Assembly (NCBI RefSeq): GCF_904424705.1
Contig: NZ_CAJGBF010000016.1
Span: 27,199 to 91,198, forward strand
Source: Rossellomorea arthrocnemi
Lineage (GTDB): Bacteria > Bacillota > Bacilli > Bacillales > Bacillaceae_B
DNA length: 64,000 nucleotides
Reading direction: 5' to 3'
The translations under genes were made by a program, and so were the position numbers. Below, in pieces: positions 43,426 to 52,951 of this stretch. The notes beneath the pieces were generated by a model. That model was given only the letters and a program-made list of their open reading frames with translations. It made no database searches and was not told where the DNA came from. Every line of letters starts with the position of its first letter. Position 1 is the first letter of the stretch.

Positions 43426-43520
43426 ATTGCGTCGTTTTGGATGTTGATTGCGTCGTTTTTAAAATAATTGCGTCATTTTCTGTTTTATTGCGTCATTCTA
43501 GGTGAGAATTGCGTCATTTA
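43426..43520 (+). repeat. Five ATTGCGTC(A/G)TTTT repeats spaced 20-21 bp
   Basis: Copies begin at 43426, 43447, 43467, 43487 and 43508. The core ATTGCGTCRTT is kept (ATTGCGTCATTCT in the fourth), while the spacer bases differ. Steps are 21, 20, 20 and 21 bp. The array lies in the 390-bp gap between sspE and ygaB, otherwise without a gene. Confidence 0.85.
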
Positions 43521-43671
43521 ACAAATATTGGAATAGTCTTTTTCGAACCGGAACCTCAGCTTTCAAAATACACCTCGACAAAACTTTCACGATTATGACA
43601 GAAATAGTCAAAGGGTTTGTGATCAGAAGGGAGAATGTTTTAGGAGAGCTTGTTTAGAGGAGTTGGTTGAA

Positions 43672-43935
43672 GTGATGCAGCAGCGTTTTAATGAGTTGGT
43701 TACAGAGCAATTAGAGACAATGGATAAGTTGTTATTTCTTCAGTCTGAGATAGAACGTTGTCAGGAGTTGGAGGGAGAATTGATTGAGCTTCAGGAAATG
43801 ACAAAGGTTGAATCGCTTCAAAAGGAAATCCGTTCAAAGAAAAAAGAGCTTAGGGAGATTCAACAGATTTTCCAAAGGAAAACAGATCAAGTCATCCTTT
43901 CTTATCAGAAGGAACAAAGTAGTGTCACATCGTAA
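43672..43935 (+). CDS. ygaB: YgaB-family coiled-coil protein
   Basis: An 87-residue, almost wholly helical protein: NELVTEQLETMDKLLFLQSEIERC and LQKEIRSKKKELREIQQIF have heptad spacing for a coiled coil. It matches YgaB by place (sspE-ygaB-ygaC). Function unknown. AGAGGAG lies nine bases before GTG 43672; ATG 43675 is the alternative, and the TTG at 43663 touches the ribosome site. Confidence 0.8.
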   Translation: MMQQRFNELVTEQLETMDKLLFLQSEIERCQELEGELIELQEMTKVESLQKEIRSKKKELREIQQIFQRKTDQVILSYQKEQSSVTS

Positions 43936-44032
43936 AATGAAATAATGTTGTAAGGCACTTCACAAATCGCTTGAAACATTTGAAATGCCACACTAGGCAG
44001 TAAATTCAATATAAAATCTCATTTTTCAACTG

Positions 44033-44079
44033 AAAAGGGCCATTCTTAAAGGATATTTTCTTTAAGAATAGCCCTTTTG
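44033..44079. terminator. Terminator-like hairpin after ygaB
   Basis: AAAAGGGCCATTCTTAAA pairs with TTTAAGAATAGCCCTTTT with one mismatch; T run to the right. It lies about 100 bp after ygaB. Confidence 0.7.
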
Positions 44080-44163
44080 TTTTAAATTTTCTGAGGAAAC
44101 GTTATAATGATAAAATAGACAAGCATATATAAAGGTAATTTTGAAATGAAAGAAGGGGATACG

Positions 44164-44694
44164 ATGGCGGTTCCCACTGAAGGAAAATCTGTACAAATAC
44201 ATAGCTTTAAGCATGATGGAAACATTCACCGCATATGGAATGAGACGACGGTCCTTAAAGGAACAACGAATCAGATTATAGGCGGAAATGACCGGACAAT
44301 GGTGACGGAGTCAGACGGAAGGACGTGGATGACCCGGGAGCCGGCCATTTGCTATTTTCATTCTGAGCTATGGTTCAACATTATTTGTATGATTCGTGAG
44401 GACGGTATTTATTATTATTGTAATTTAAGCTCACCTTTTGTATATGATCATGAGGCAATCAAGTATATCGATTACGACTTGGATATAAAAGTGTTTCCTG
44501 ATATGACATATACACTACTCGATGAAGATGAGTATGAAGCTCATCGGAAACTATACGGTTACCCGGATGTGATTGATCACATCCTTAAGCGGAATGTTGA
44601 CAAGCTTGTACGCTGGATCCGACAAAGAAAAGGGCCGTTTGCCCCGGACTTTATTGATATTTGGTACGAGCGTTATCTGACCCACAGGGGGTAA
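44164..44694 (+). CDS. ntdP: Nucleoside tri-/diphosphate phosphatase NtdP (DUF402, YgaC)
   Basis: A 176-residue DUF402 protein. [20 protein letters not shown] N-terminus and [25 protein letters not shown] (about 102-126) carry the acidic metal ligands of the fold, ending [14 protein letters not shown]. The Staphylococcus homologue hydrolyses nucleoside di- and triphosphates. ATG 44164 follows GAAGGGG. Same place as B. subtilis ygaC. Confidence 0.88.
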   Translation: MAVPTEGKSVQIHSFKHDGNIHRIWNETTVLKGTTNQIIGGNDRTMVTESDGRTWMTREPAICYFHSELWFNIICMIREDGIYYYCNLSSPFVYDHEAIKYIDYDLDIKVFPDMTYTLLDEDEYEAHRKLYGYPDVIDHILKRNVDKLVRWIRQRKGPFAPDFIDIWYERYLTHRG

Positions 44695-44721
44695 CAGGGC
44701 TTTATAAATTGTATAGGTTTC

Positions 44722-44817
44722 AAAGGGCTGACCCAGTAAGGAGCAACCTTCTCATTTCCGGCTGTGTTTGGACTTGAGGAGGGACAGTGCTGCGTTCCAT
44801 ACAGGGTCATCCCTTTT
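44722..44817 (+). ncRNA. Candidate structured RNA or leader between ntdP and ygaD
   Basis: AAAGGGCTGACCC (44722-44734) pairs with GGGTCATCCCTTT (44804-44816), one mismatch, enclosing about 70 bases and followed by a T run. The enclosed segment has further short complementary stretches. It could be an attenuator-like leader of ygaD or a simple long-loop terminator of ntdP. Confidence 0.35.
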
Positions 44818-44862
44818 TGTTGGGACAAAATAATCGCATACACCTTAGAAAGGAGTAATCAT

Positions 44863-46611
44863 TTGGATAGTATCAAAAGGTACCTTCAGTTTGTCAAACC
44901 CTACCGGTGGCAAATCATAGGTACATTAATCATAGGTATCATTAAATTTACGATTCCCTTGTTGATTCCCATTTTAATTAAATATGTCATTGATGATATT
45001 GTAGGGGCTCCAGGGTTATCTGCAGATGAGAAGACCAACCAATTGCTCATGATCATGGGGATCATGCTCGTCCTGTTCTTGCTCGTAAGGCCGCCGGTAG
45101 AGTACTATCGACAGTACTTTGCCCAGTGGACTGGAAACAAGATCCTGTATGACTTGAGAGATTATTTATTCTCTCATATTCAGCGACTCAGCTTTAAGTA
45201 TTATTCGAATACAAGGGCGGGGGAAGTCATTTCAAGAGTCATTAATGACGTAGAGCAAACGAAGAATTTCGTTATCACCGGCTTGATGAATCTATGGCTG
45301 GATGCGGCCACAATCGTGATTGCGCTTGCCATCATGTTCACGATGGATGTATCACTGACCTTGGTATCACTCATTGCATTTCCATTTTATGCTTTCTCTG
45401 TCCGCTATTTCTTCGGCAGGCTAAGGGGCTTGACGAGAGACCGTTCCCAGGCACTTGCAGAAGTGCAAAGCCATCTGCACGAACGGGTACAGGGGATGGC
45501 TGTCATCAAAAGCTTCGCTGTTGAAGATTATGAACAAAAGCAATTCCAGGATCAGAATAATAATTTCTTAACGAAAGCTTTAAGGCAAACCAGCTGGAAT
45601 GCAAAAGCGTTCGCGGTCGTAAATACAATCACGGATATTTCTCCCCTGATCATTATTGGCTATGCGGGGCTGCAAGTCATCGGTGGAGATCTCACGATTG
45701 GAACAATGGCTGCCTTTATCGCGTATATCGACCGACTATATGGTCCCCTCAGACGACTGGTGAACTCATCTACAACCTTGACCCAATCGATTGCTTCTAT
45801 GGACCGTGTGTTTGAGTTCATGGATGAAAAATATGATATTGATGATGAACCTGGAGCGATTCAGTGTAAGGATGTGCGCGGGGATATTCAGTTTAAAGGT
45901 GTTTCTTTCCAATATGAATCAGATGAAGAGAGGGTCCTTCACAACCTCAATCTGGATATTAAAACAGGAGAAACCGTCGCGTTAGTCGGGATGAGCGGTG
46001 GAGGGAAATCCTCCTTCGTCAGTCTTATCCCCCGTTTCTATGATGTAACAGAAGGTGAAATCCGTTTAGACGGCACGGATATCAGAAGATTTCAAGTCAG
46101 ATCCTTACGGGACAATATCGGGATGGTCCTTCAGGACAATATTCTCTTTAGTGAATCCGTCAAAATGAATATTAAGTTCGGTAATCCGGAAGCTACAGAT
46201 GAAGAGGTCATGGAAGCAGCGAAGGCTGCGAATGCCCACGATTTCATTATGAAATTACCACAAGGCTACGATACCCGTGTAGGGGAACGTGGAGTGAAGC
46301 TATCCGGAGGCCAGAAGCAAAGGGTGGCGATTGCTAGGGTATTCCTGAAGAATCCGCCGATACTCATACTGGATGAAGCAACATCTGCCCTTGATTTAGA
46401 AAGTGAACACCTCATTCAGGAATCCCTTGAGATCCTGGCAAAAGAACGTACGACCTTCATCGTGGCCCATCGTCTATCAACGATCACTCATGCTGATCGA
46501 ATCATTCACATGGAGCACGGAGAAGTGGTTGAAATGGGAACACATGAAGAGCTGATGGCGAAACAAGGCCACTACTACAAACTCTTCCAGGTACAACAGC
46601 TTGACCAATAA
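44863..46611 (+). CDS. ygaD: ABC exporter YgaD, multidrug/lipid type half-transporter
   Basis: A 582-residue half-size ABC exporter: six-helix membrane domain (about 1-310) then an ATPase with Walker [10 protein letters not shown], signature LSGGQKQR and Walker [12 protein letters not shown]. The homodimer probably exports a hydrophobic compound or lipid; the substrate is unknown. Start is TTG 44863 with AAAGGAG seven bases upstream; the longer open frame to 44764 runs through the upstream hairpin. Confidence 0.9.
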   Translation: MDSIKRYLQFVKPYRWQIIGTLIIGIIKFTIPLLIPILIKYVIDDIVGAPGLSADEKTNQLLMIMGIMLVLFLLVRPPVEYYRQYFAQWTGNKILYDLRDYLFSHIQRLSFKYYSNTRAGEVISRVINDVEQTKNFVITGLMNLWLDAATIVIALAIMFTMDVSLTLVSLIAFPFYAFSVRYFFGRLRGLTRDRSQALAEVQSHLHERVQGMAVIKSFAVEDYEQKQFQDQNNNFLTKALRQTSWNAKAFAVVNTITDISPLIIIGYAGLQVIGGDLTIGTMAAFIAYIDRLYGPLRRLVNSSTTLTQSIASMDRVFEFMDEKYDIDDEPGAIQCKDVRGDIQFKGVSFQYESDEERVLHNLNLDIKTGETVALVGMSGGGKSSFVSLIPRFYDVTEGEIRLDGTDIRRFQVRSLRDNIGMVLQDNILFSESVKMNIKFGNPEATDEEVMEAAKAANAHDFIMKLPQGYDTRVGERGVKLSGGQKQRVAIARVFLKNPPILILDEATSALDLESEHLIQESLEILAKERTTFIVAHRLSTITHADRIIHMEHGEVVEMGTHEELMAKQGHYYKLFQVQQLDQ

Positions 46612-46616
46612 TACTG

Positions 46617-46664
46617 AAAGTCATGACAATCACGAATGCTGTGATAAAAGTCATGACTTTTTTT
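46617..46664 (+). terminator. Terminator of ygaD
   Basis: AAAGTCATGAC/GTCATGACTTT with an inner ATCAC/GTGAT stem, then seven T. Confidence 0.85.
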
Positions 46665-46800
46665 GTCTTGTAATAAAATATATCAAACTTATTTCAGGCG
46701 TGTGATGAATAAAGTAGGGCTAAATAACTTTATTTGGAAGGAATGAACAGGTTAATTGGACATATATTGAATTGAATTAGGAATATCGACTTTGTGTAGA

Positions 46801-46845
46801 AAAATTCTGAAAATGGATTGCAACATTTGTAACATCTTGTATAAT
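46801..46845 (+). promoter_or_regulatory. Promoter of the oligopeptide operon with CodY-like site
   Basis: TTGCAA (46818-46823), 16 bp, TATAAT (46840-46845). AAAATTCTGAAAATG (46801-46815), just upstream of the -35, matches 12 of 15 bases of the CodY motif AATTTTCWGAAAATT. CodY control of peptide importers is known in Bacillus. The rest of 46665-46917 is A/T-rich with nothing I can name. Confidence 0.6.
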
Positions 46846-46917
46846 AAGAATCATATTAAAATTTAGAAAATATGCACTATTAAGAAAAGAGAGATAGTTC
46901 CGAAGAGGAGGATTTGA

Positions 46918-47934
46918 ATGAGCGAACAGCGTCCTTTACTAAAAGTGGAAGATTTAAGGACCTCCTTTTTTACTGATGATGGAGAAGTTCCTGCAGTCGA
47001 TGGAGTCAGTTTTCACGTGAATGAAGGGGAGGTGCTCGGGGTCGTTGGAGAAAGTGGATGTGGAAAAAGTGTTACATCCTTATCCATCATGGGTCTCGTA
47101 CCAAAACCCCCCGGGAAAATAGTTGGAGGAAAGATTCTTTATAGAGATGAAGATCTGACTCTGGCAACTGAAAAAAGAATGAGAGATATCCGGGGCAATG
47201 ATATAGCGATGATCTTCCAGGAACCGATGACATCGTTAAACCCTGTTTTTACCATAGGTGATCAATTAACCGAAGCAATACGCATACATACGAAAGTAGG
47301 AAAGAAGCAAGCAAGGGATAAAGCCGTGGACATCATGAATATGGTAGGTTTGCCGAGATCGGAAGAATTGATCAAGGAATACCCTCATCAATTATCCGGT
47401 GGGATGAGACAAAGGGTCATGATCGCCATGGCGATGGTGTGCGATCCCCGAGTGTTAATTGCAGATGAGCCGACAACGGCACTGGACGTGACCATCCAGG
47501 CTCAAATTTTAAAATTGATGAAGCGATTAAATAAGGAATTGAACACAGCCGTCCTCCTGATCACACATGATTTAGGGGTAGTCGCTGAAACATGTGAACG
47601 GGTGGTCGTGATGTACTCAGGCAAGGTGGTGGAAGAGGGGACCGTAGAAGAAATTTTCAAGAACCCTCAGCATCCTTACACAAAAGGATTGATACAGTCT
47701 GTACCCGATATGCGCATCAAGCAGCAGCGACTTCACTCGATTCAGGGTAACGTTCCGAAACCGGGCTCCATTAAGACCGGTTGCCGTTTTGCAGCACGTT
47801 GTGATTCTGCCTTTGATCGCTGTTTAGTAGAAACACCGGAATTATATGAAACATCACAAGGACATTGCACACGATGCTTCCTGTTCGATGAAGTGGAGGA
47901 GGGAGTTTATGACGGAACCGTTGCTAAAGGTTGA
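46918..47934 (+). CDS. Oligopeptide/dipeptide ABC transporter ATPase (OppD/DppD)
   Basis: A 338-residue ATPase of the peptide/nickel importer family. Walker A GESGCGKS (near 44-51), signature LSGGMRQR, Walker [13 protein letters not shown], and the C-terminal oligopeptide-type zinc/iron-sulphur-like Cys cluster ([18 protein letters not shown]). It powers peptide uptake with its partner OppF. GAGGAGG precedes the ATG. First of five genes in the order D-F-A-B-C. Confidence 0.94.
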   Translation: MSEQRPLLKVEDLRTSFFTDDGEVPAVDGVSFHVNEGEVLGVVGESGCGKSVTSLSIMGLVPKPPGKIVGGKILYRDEDLTLATEKRMRDIRGNDIAMIFQEPMTSLNPVFTIGDQLTEAIRIHTKVGKKQARDKAVDIMNMVGLPRSEELIKEYPHQLSGGMRQRVMIAMAMVCDPRVLIADEPTTALDVTIQAQILKLMKRLNKELNTAVLLITHDLGVVAETCERVVVMYSGKVVEEGTVEEIFKNPQHPYTKGLIQSVPDMRIKQQRLHSIQGNVPKPGSIKTGCRFAARCDSAFDRCLVETPELYETSQGHCTRCFLFDEVEEGVYDGTVAKG

Positions 47935-48874
47935 GAATCTTAAGAAGCATTTCCCGATTACGGGGGGAATCCTTGGACGACCAGTCAGTGCTGTAAAGGC
48001 GGTGGACGGAGTTTCCTTTACCGTAAATAAAGGAGAAACCCTTGGTATCGTAGGGGAAAGTGGTTGTGGAAAGTCGACGACGGGCCGGATGCTCATGAGA
48101 CTTATCGATCCATCCGAAGGAAGAGTTACATTTGAGGATCGGGAGCTTACAAGTCTATCAAACTCGGAAATGAGGAAGATACGCAGGGAAATGCAGATGG
48201 TCTTTCAGGATCCCTTTGCATCCTTGAATCCAAGACATACGGTAGAAAAGATTCTCGAAGAACCACTGAAGGTTCATGGAATGGGTTCTGCTAAGGAGAG
48301 AAAAGAGAGAGTTCATGAACTTCTCAATATCGTTGGCTTAAGCAGCTACCATGCCAAACGCTATCCCCATCAATTCAGTGGTGGGCAAAGGCAGCGGATC
48401 GGGATTGCAAGGGCTCTTATGACGAAGCCGAAGCTTATCATAGCCGACGAACCCGTATCGGCCCTTGACGTATCCATTCAGTCCCAGGTACTGAATTTAA
48501 TGCAGGATTTACAAAAAGAGTTTGGACTCACTTACATCTTCATCGCGCATGATCTGGGTGTAGTCAGACATATAAGTGACCGTGTAGGCGTGATGTATCT
48601 CGGGAAAATGGTAGAGCTCAGCAATAGTGAGAATCTCTATGAAAAGCCGCTTCATCCATACACCCAGGCACTCCTATCAGCGGTTCCGGTACCGGATCCG
48701 GATTTCAAAAGGGAGACCATTCTCTTACAGGGGGACATCCCTAGTCCATCGAATCCACCAAGCGGCTGTACATTTCATACCAGATGTCCACACGCGACTG
48801 AGGTTTGTAAACAGAAAGTGCCGGAATTCAAGGAACACCAACCAGGGCATTATGTAGCTTGTCATCTTTACTAG
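47909..48874 (+). CDS. Oligopeptide/dipeptide ABC transporter ATPase (OppF/DppF)
   Basis: A 321-residue partner ATPase with Walker [10 protein letters not shown], signature FSGGQRQR and Walker [13 protein letters not shown]. The C-terminal Cys motif is [17 protein letters not shown] 47909 follows GGAGGGAG and overlaps the end of the OppD gene by 26 bases; the frame upstream of it (to 47846) is inside oppD and not used. Confidence 0.93.
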   Translation: MTEPLLKVENLKKHFPITGGILGRPVSAVKAVDGVSFTVNKGETLGIVGESGCGKSTTGRMLMRLIDPSEGRVTFEDRELTSLSNSEMRKIRREMQMVFQDPFASLNPRHTVEKILEEPLKVHGMGSAKERKERVHELLNIVGLSSYHAKRYPHQFSGGQRQRIGIARALMTKPKLIIADEPVSALDVSIQSQVLNLMQDLQKEFGLTYIFIAHDLGVVRHISDRVGVMYLGKMVELSNSENLYEKPLHPYTQALLSAVPVPDPDFKRETILLQGDIPSPSNPPSGCTFHTRCPHATEVCKQKVPEFKEHQPGHYVACHLY

Positions 48875-48921
48875 AAGACAAGTCTCATAAGTATATAAAC
48901 ATTATTCAGGAGGGGATTTAG

Positions 48922-50538
48922 TTGAGGAAAAAAGGCTGGTCAATTTTAATGCTGCTCATCCTACTCGTATCATCTGTACTATACGGATGTGGAGGAAATG
49001 AAAGTTCTTCAGGCGATGGCGGTGACAGCGGAGATAAGGGAGATCCTAAAGTATTGATCTTTGGTCGCGGAGGGGACTCTGTAGGGCTTGATCCAGGAAC
49101 AGTCACTGATGGAGAATCATTTAAAGTAACGAAAAACATCTTCGAAACGCTTGTTAAATTCGGAGAGCAGGATACAGAAGTAAATCCGGGATTAGCAGAA
49201 GAATGGAAAGTATCCGATGATGGTTTAACGTATACATTCATGCTGCGTGACGGAGTGAAATTCCAGGACGGCACTGATTTCAACGCAGATGCCGTTGTGA
49301 AAAACTTTGATCGCTGGATGAACGGTAATGCAGATCAATTCCCATATTACGGTTCTATGTTTGGCGGTTTCAAAGGTGATGAAGGTCATGTCATTAAAGA
49401 AGTGAAAGCTGCTGACGACATGACAGTGGAGTTCGTATTAAAACGTCCTCAAGCACCATTCTTAAAGAATGTTGCCATGAGCCCCTTTGCAATCGTCAGT
49501 CCTAAAGCAATTGATGAACTGGGAGACAAGCTATCTGAAACACCGACAGATGCGGGGACTGGTCCTTTCAAATTTGTTGAGTGGAAGCGTAATGACAAAA
49601 TCGTCATTGAGAAAAATGAAGACTACTGGAACAAAGATTTACCGAAATTAGATCAAGTCGTATTTAAATCAATTCCTGAGAACTCAGCTCGACTGAATGC
49701 GCTGATTTCCGGTGAAATCGATCTTGCTGATGGTGTGAATCCAAGTGATGCAAGTAAAGTAGAAGGAGATAACAACCTGCAATTATTCGAACGTCCATCC
49801 ATGAACGTCGGATACCTGGGTTTAACATCTACTCGCGAGCCTTTCAATGATCCTAAAGTACGTCAGGCGATCAATTATGCAATCAACAAGCAGGAGATCA
49901 TTGACGCTTTCTTCGAAGGAAAAGCAGAAATGGCGAAAAATCCGATGCCTCCAGTAATCGGTGGATACAATGAAGACATTGAGCCTTATGAATACAACCC
50001 TGAAAAAGCGAAGGAGCTTCTTGCGGAAGCGGGTCATAAAGACGGTTTTGAAATGGAACTATGGGCTATGCCTGTACCACGTCCATATATGCCGGATGGC
50101 CAAAAGGTAGCAGAAGCGATTCAAGCGGATCTGGCTGAAGTAGGAATAAAAGCCAAAATCGTATCTTACGAGTGGGCGACTTATCTTGAAAAGGCGAAAA
50201 ACGGAGAAGCTGACGCATTCTTACTCGGCTGGACAGGGGACAATGGAGACGCAGATAACTTCCTGTATGTTCTTCTTGATGAAGACAATATCGGAAGCAA
50301 CAACTACTCTTACTACAGTAACGATGAAGTACACAAACTCTTAATTGATGCTCAAACAGAAGTAGATCCTGCAAAACGTGAAGAGCTGTACAAGAAAGCC
50401 CAGGAAATCATCCATGAAGATGCTCCGTGGGTACCACTTGCTCACTCTACACCATTACTTGCAGGAAGCGCAGCTCTTAAAAACTTCAAACCGCATCCAA
50501 CCGGTTCCGACTGGTTAGGCGCAGTGGACATGGAGTAA
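48922..50538 (+). CDS. Peptide-binding lipoprotein (OppA/DppE family)
   Basis: A 538-residue class C (SBP_bac_5) binding protein. Lipoprotein signal with LYGC, Cys 23, then a Ser/Gly/Asp linker. AEEWKVSDDGLTYTFMLRDGVKFQDG is the family signature region, with PLAHSTPLLAGSAALKNF near the end. It captures peptides outside the membrane. Start is TTG 48922 after GGAGGGG. The repeat array lies between this gene and the permeases, so RNA processing there could adjust subunit ratio (speculation). Confidence 0.93.
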   Translation: MRKKGWSILMLLILLVSSVLYGCGGNESSSGDGGDSGDKGDPKVLIFGRGGDSVGLDPGTVTDGESFKVTKNIFETLVKFGEQDTEVNPGLAEEWKVSDDGLTYTFMLRDGVKFQDGTDFNADAVVKNFDRWMNGNADQFPYYGSMFGGFKGDEGHVIKEVKAADDMTVEFVLKRPQAPFLKNVAMSPFAIVSPKAIDELGDKLSETPTDAGTGPFKFVEWKRNDKIVIEKNEDYWNKDLPKLDQVVFKSIPENSARLNALISGEIDLADGVNPSDASKVEGDNNLQLFERPSMNVGYLGLTSTREPFNDPKVRQAINYAINKQEIIDAFFEGKAEMAKNPMPPVIGGYNEDIEPYEYNPEKAKELLAEAGHKDGFEMELWAMPVPRPYMPDGQKVAEAIQADLAEVGIKAKIVSYEWATYLEKAKNGEADAFLLGWTGDNGDADNFLYVLLDEDNIGSNNYSYYSNDEVHKLLIDAQTEVDPAKREELYKKAQEIIHEDAPWVPLAHSTPLLAGSAALKNFKPHPTGSDWLGAVDME

Positions 50539-50590
50539 TAAGAAACAAACCAAAGGGGAGACATCTACGATTTCTCCCCTTTGTACATAG

Positions 50591-50715
50591 AAAAGCGGAA
50601 GCGGCTTGCCCAGAGGCGACAAGCATTTCTGTTCAATCAGAAGAGGGCGCCCTTTGCCCTCAGCTGATTGAAAAGAAATGACCTCGAGCCTCTAGCCGCT
50701 GCAGCTGGACAGAAA
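50591..50715 (-). repeat. Covarying palindromic repeat, copy B1 (inverted)
   Basis: Same element as at 37.7 kb, read from the other strand. Arms CATTTCTGTTCAATCAG (50624-50640) and CTGATTGAAAAGAAATG (50664-50680) pair 16 of 17. The loop core GGGCGCCCTTTGCCC is a variant of the GGCGCTCTTTGCC core. Outer stems GCGGCT/AGCCGC and AGAGGC/GCCTCT pair exactly. Confidence 0.85.
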
Positions 50716-50716
50716 G

Positions 50717-50837
50717 AAAAGCGGAAGCGGCTTGCCCAGAGGCGACAAGCATTTCTGTTCAATCAGAAGAGGGCGCCCTTTGCCCTCAGCTGATTGCTTA
50801 GAAATGACCTCGAGCTTCTAAGCCCTGAAGTTGGACA
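50717..50837 (-). repeat. Covarying palindromic repeat, copy B2 (inverted)
   Basis: The left half and loop are identical to B1, but the right arm is CTGATTGCTTAGAAATG and the right outer part is GCTTCTAAGCCCT, so the stem has three mismatches in the arms and is weaker. It looks like a tandem duplicate whose halves have different histories. Confidence 0.8.
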
Positions 50838-50841
50838 AGAA

Positions 50842-50880
50842 GAAAAGCGGAGCCGATGAACAGTCCCGACAAGCACTTTC
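50842..50880 (-). repeat. Partial copy B3, one flank only
   Basis: GAAAAGCGGAGCCG..CAGTCCCGACAAGCA is the flank without arms or second half, about 90 bp before the permease gene. Confidence 0.7.
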
Positions 50881-50973
50881 AAGCAGATAACGAAGAATAC
50901 TAAAACCAAATAAGCATGTTTCTTAATTTATCAAAATCACAAGAAATCAGAATCTCCACTCAGAGAGGTGAAC

Positions 50974-51981
50974 ATGATGTTCCAATACACCATTCGTCGA
51001 TTACTGCAGCTCATTCCAGTTTTACTCGGAATGACACTTATCGTTTTTTCGATCATCCGTGCCATTCCAGGAGATCCAGCCCAGGTCATCCTTGGGCAGC
51101 AGGCAACGAAAGAAGCAGTTGCTGCGTTACGGGATCAGCTCGGGCTCGATAATGCCTGGTACATACAATATATTGATTATCTTAAAGGAATATTGACAGG
51201 GGATTTAGGCAGTTCCCTTAGAACGAAGACCGAAGTTTCAACTGAAATCTGGCCATACCTGGCAGCTACAGCAGAGCTTGCGATCGTGGCCATCATCATT
51301 GCCGTTGTCATTGGTGTGAATGCAGGAATCATCAGTGCCTGGTTCCAAAATTCATGGTTCGATTATACAGCCATGATCCTGGCACTTATCGGTGTTTCCG
51401 TACCAATCTTCTGGTTAGGGCTGATGGAGCAATGGTCATTTGGTATTCTGCTTGACATTCTTCCTACAACAGGAAGAGAGAATATTCGAAACCCTGTTGA
51501 TTCCATCACCAATTTCTATATTCTCGATACACTTTTGCAAGGGCGATTTGATCAGCTTGGTGATGTTCTGAAACACATCATCCTGCCGGGGATCGCATTG
51601 GCGACCATCCCAATGGCGATCATAGCCCGTATGACGCGTTCGAGTATGTTAGAGGTTATGCGTTCGGATTATATTCGTACAGCTCGTGCGAAAGGTCTGA
51701 AAATGTTCTGGGTTGTGTACAAGCACTCTTTGAAAAATGCCATCATTCCGGTCTTAACCGTCATTGGATTGCAGATGGGTCTCCTCCTCGGGGGAGCGAT
51801 CTTAACTGAGACCATCTTTGGCTGGCCGGGAATCGGTCGCTATATTTATGAAGCGATCAGTTACAGGGATTATCCAGTCGTTCAATCCGGGATTTTAGTT
51901 GTAGCTACGATTTTTGTCACGATTAACTTAATTGTCGACTTATTGTATGCTGCTGTGGATCCTCGTATTAAATACAACTAA
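50974..51981 (+). CDS. Oligopeptide/dipeptide ABC transporter permease (OppB/DppB)
   Basis: A 335-residue six-helix permease. The N-terminal RRLLQLIPVLLGMTLIVFSIIR and the EAA coupling loop with DYIRTARAKGLKMFWVVYKH..LKNAIIPVLT are diagnostic. It forms the channel with the next gene's product. ATG 50974 follows GAGAGGTG; the GTG at 50968 lies within that site. Confidence 0.93.
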   Translation: MMFQYTIRRLLQLIPVLLGMTLIVFSIIRAIPGDPAQVILGQQATKEAVAALRDQLGLDNAWYIQYIDYLKGILTGDLGSSLRTKTEVSTEIWPYLAATAELAIVAIIIAVVIGVNAGIISAWFQNSWFDYTAMILALIGVSVPIFWLGLMEQWSFGILLDILPTTGRENIRNPVDSITNFYILDTLLQGRFDQLGDVLKHIILPGIALATIPMAIIARMTRSSMLEVMRSDYIRTARAKGLKMFWVVYKHSLKNAIIPVLTVIGLQMGLLLGGAILTETIFGWPGIGRYIYEAISYRDYPVVQSGILVVATIFVTINLIVDLLYAAVDPRIKYN

Positions 51982-52009
51982 CATCAATAGAAGAAAGAGG
52001 TGAACTCTC

Positions 52010-52906
52010 ATGGCAGAATTAGCAGAACCGCAAAAGGAGCTTCATCCTTCTATGGAAGAACAAACCGTCTCTCCCTGGAAGGAAGCATGGAAAAGCTTCA
52101 CAAAAAATAAAATTGCTTTAGTCGGCTTTTGTATCGTCCTTTTCTTTGTCATCCTGGCCATTGCAGCACCACTCATCGCACCGCAGGGAATCAATGATCA
52201 GGACTTATCCAAAAGGCTGCAGGCTCCGTCCTCTGAGCATTGGTTAGGAACAGATGACTTCGGCCGGGATATTTTATCAAGAATCATCCATGGAGCGCGC
52301 ATCTCCTTATGGGTCGGCTTCTTCGCCGTCATTGGTTCGTCCGTGATCGGAAGTTTGCTGGGAATCGTAGCGGGTTATTACGGCAGATGGGTCGATACGA
52401 TCATCTCCCGTGTTTTTGACATCATGCTTGCATTTCCTAGTATTCTGTTAGCGATTGCTGTTGTAGCAGCTCTTGGACCATCGCTCCGAAACGCTCTGAT
52501 TGCCATCGCTATCATAAATATCCCGAATTTCGGACGACTCATCCGATCAAGGGTGCTGAGTGTAAAGCAGGAAGAGTATGTCATGGCTGCAAAAGCCATC
52601 GGGATGAGCGACGTTCGAATTCTCTTCAGTCATGTGCTGCCAAATAGTATGGCTCCAATTATTGTTCAGGGAACTCTGGCCATTGCGACTGCCATCATTG
52701 AAGCAGCAGCACTTGGCTTCCTTGGACTTGGAGCTCAGGCTCCTGAACCCGAATGGGGAAAAATGTTATCCGATGCAAGACAGTATATGCTTCAGGCCCC
52801 ATGGACGATGATTTTCCCGGGACTTGCAATCATGCTGACTGTATTAGGATTTAACCTTATGGGTGACGGGCTAAGGGATGCTCTTGATCCTAAAATGAAA
52901 AACTAA
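52010..52906 (+). CDS. Oligopeptide/dipeptide ABC transporter permease (OppC/DppC)
   Basis: A 298-residue permease with an N-terminal cytoplasmic part, WKSFTKNKIALVGFCIVLFFV as helix 1, LGTDDFGRDILSRIIHGAR and the EAA loop EEYVMAAKAIGMSDVRILFSHVLPNSMAPIIV. GAAAGAGGTG precedes the ATG. Last gene of the operon; a terminator follows at 52910. Confidence 0.93.
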   Translation: MAELAEPQKELHPSMEEQTVSPWKEAWKSFTKNKIALVGFCIVLFFVILAIAAPLIAPQGINDQDLSKRLQAPSSEHWLGTDDFGRDILSRIIHGARISLWVGFFAVIGSSVIGSLLGIVAGYYGRWVDTIISRVFDIMLAFPSILLAIAVVAALGPSLRNALIAIAIINIPNFGRLIRSRVLSVKQEEYVMAAKAIGMSDVRILFSHVLPNSMAPIIVQGTLAIATAIIEAAALGFLGLGAQAPEPEWGKMLSDARQYMLQAPWTMIFPGLAIMLTVLGFNLMGDGLRDALDPKMKN

Positions 52907-52909
52907 ACA

Positions 52910-52947
52910 AAAAACGGAGCCGGGATATCATCCCTTGCTCCGTTTTT
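52910..52947. terminator. Bidirectional terminator oppC/ygaE
   Basis: AAAAACGGAGC pairs with GCTCCGTTTTT, with an inner GGGAT/ATCCC stem, between convergent genes. Confidence 0.85.
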
Positions 52948-52951
52948 CTAT

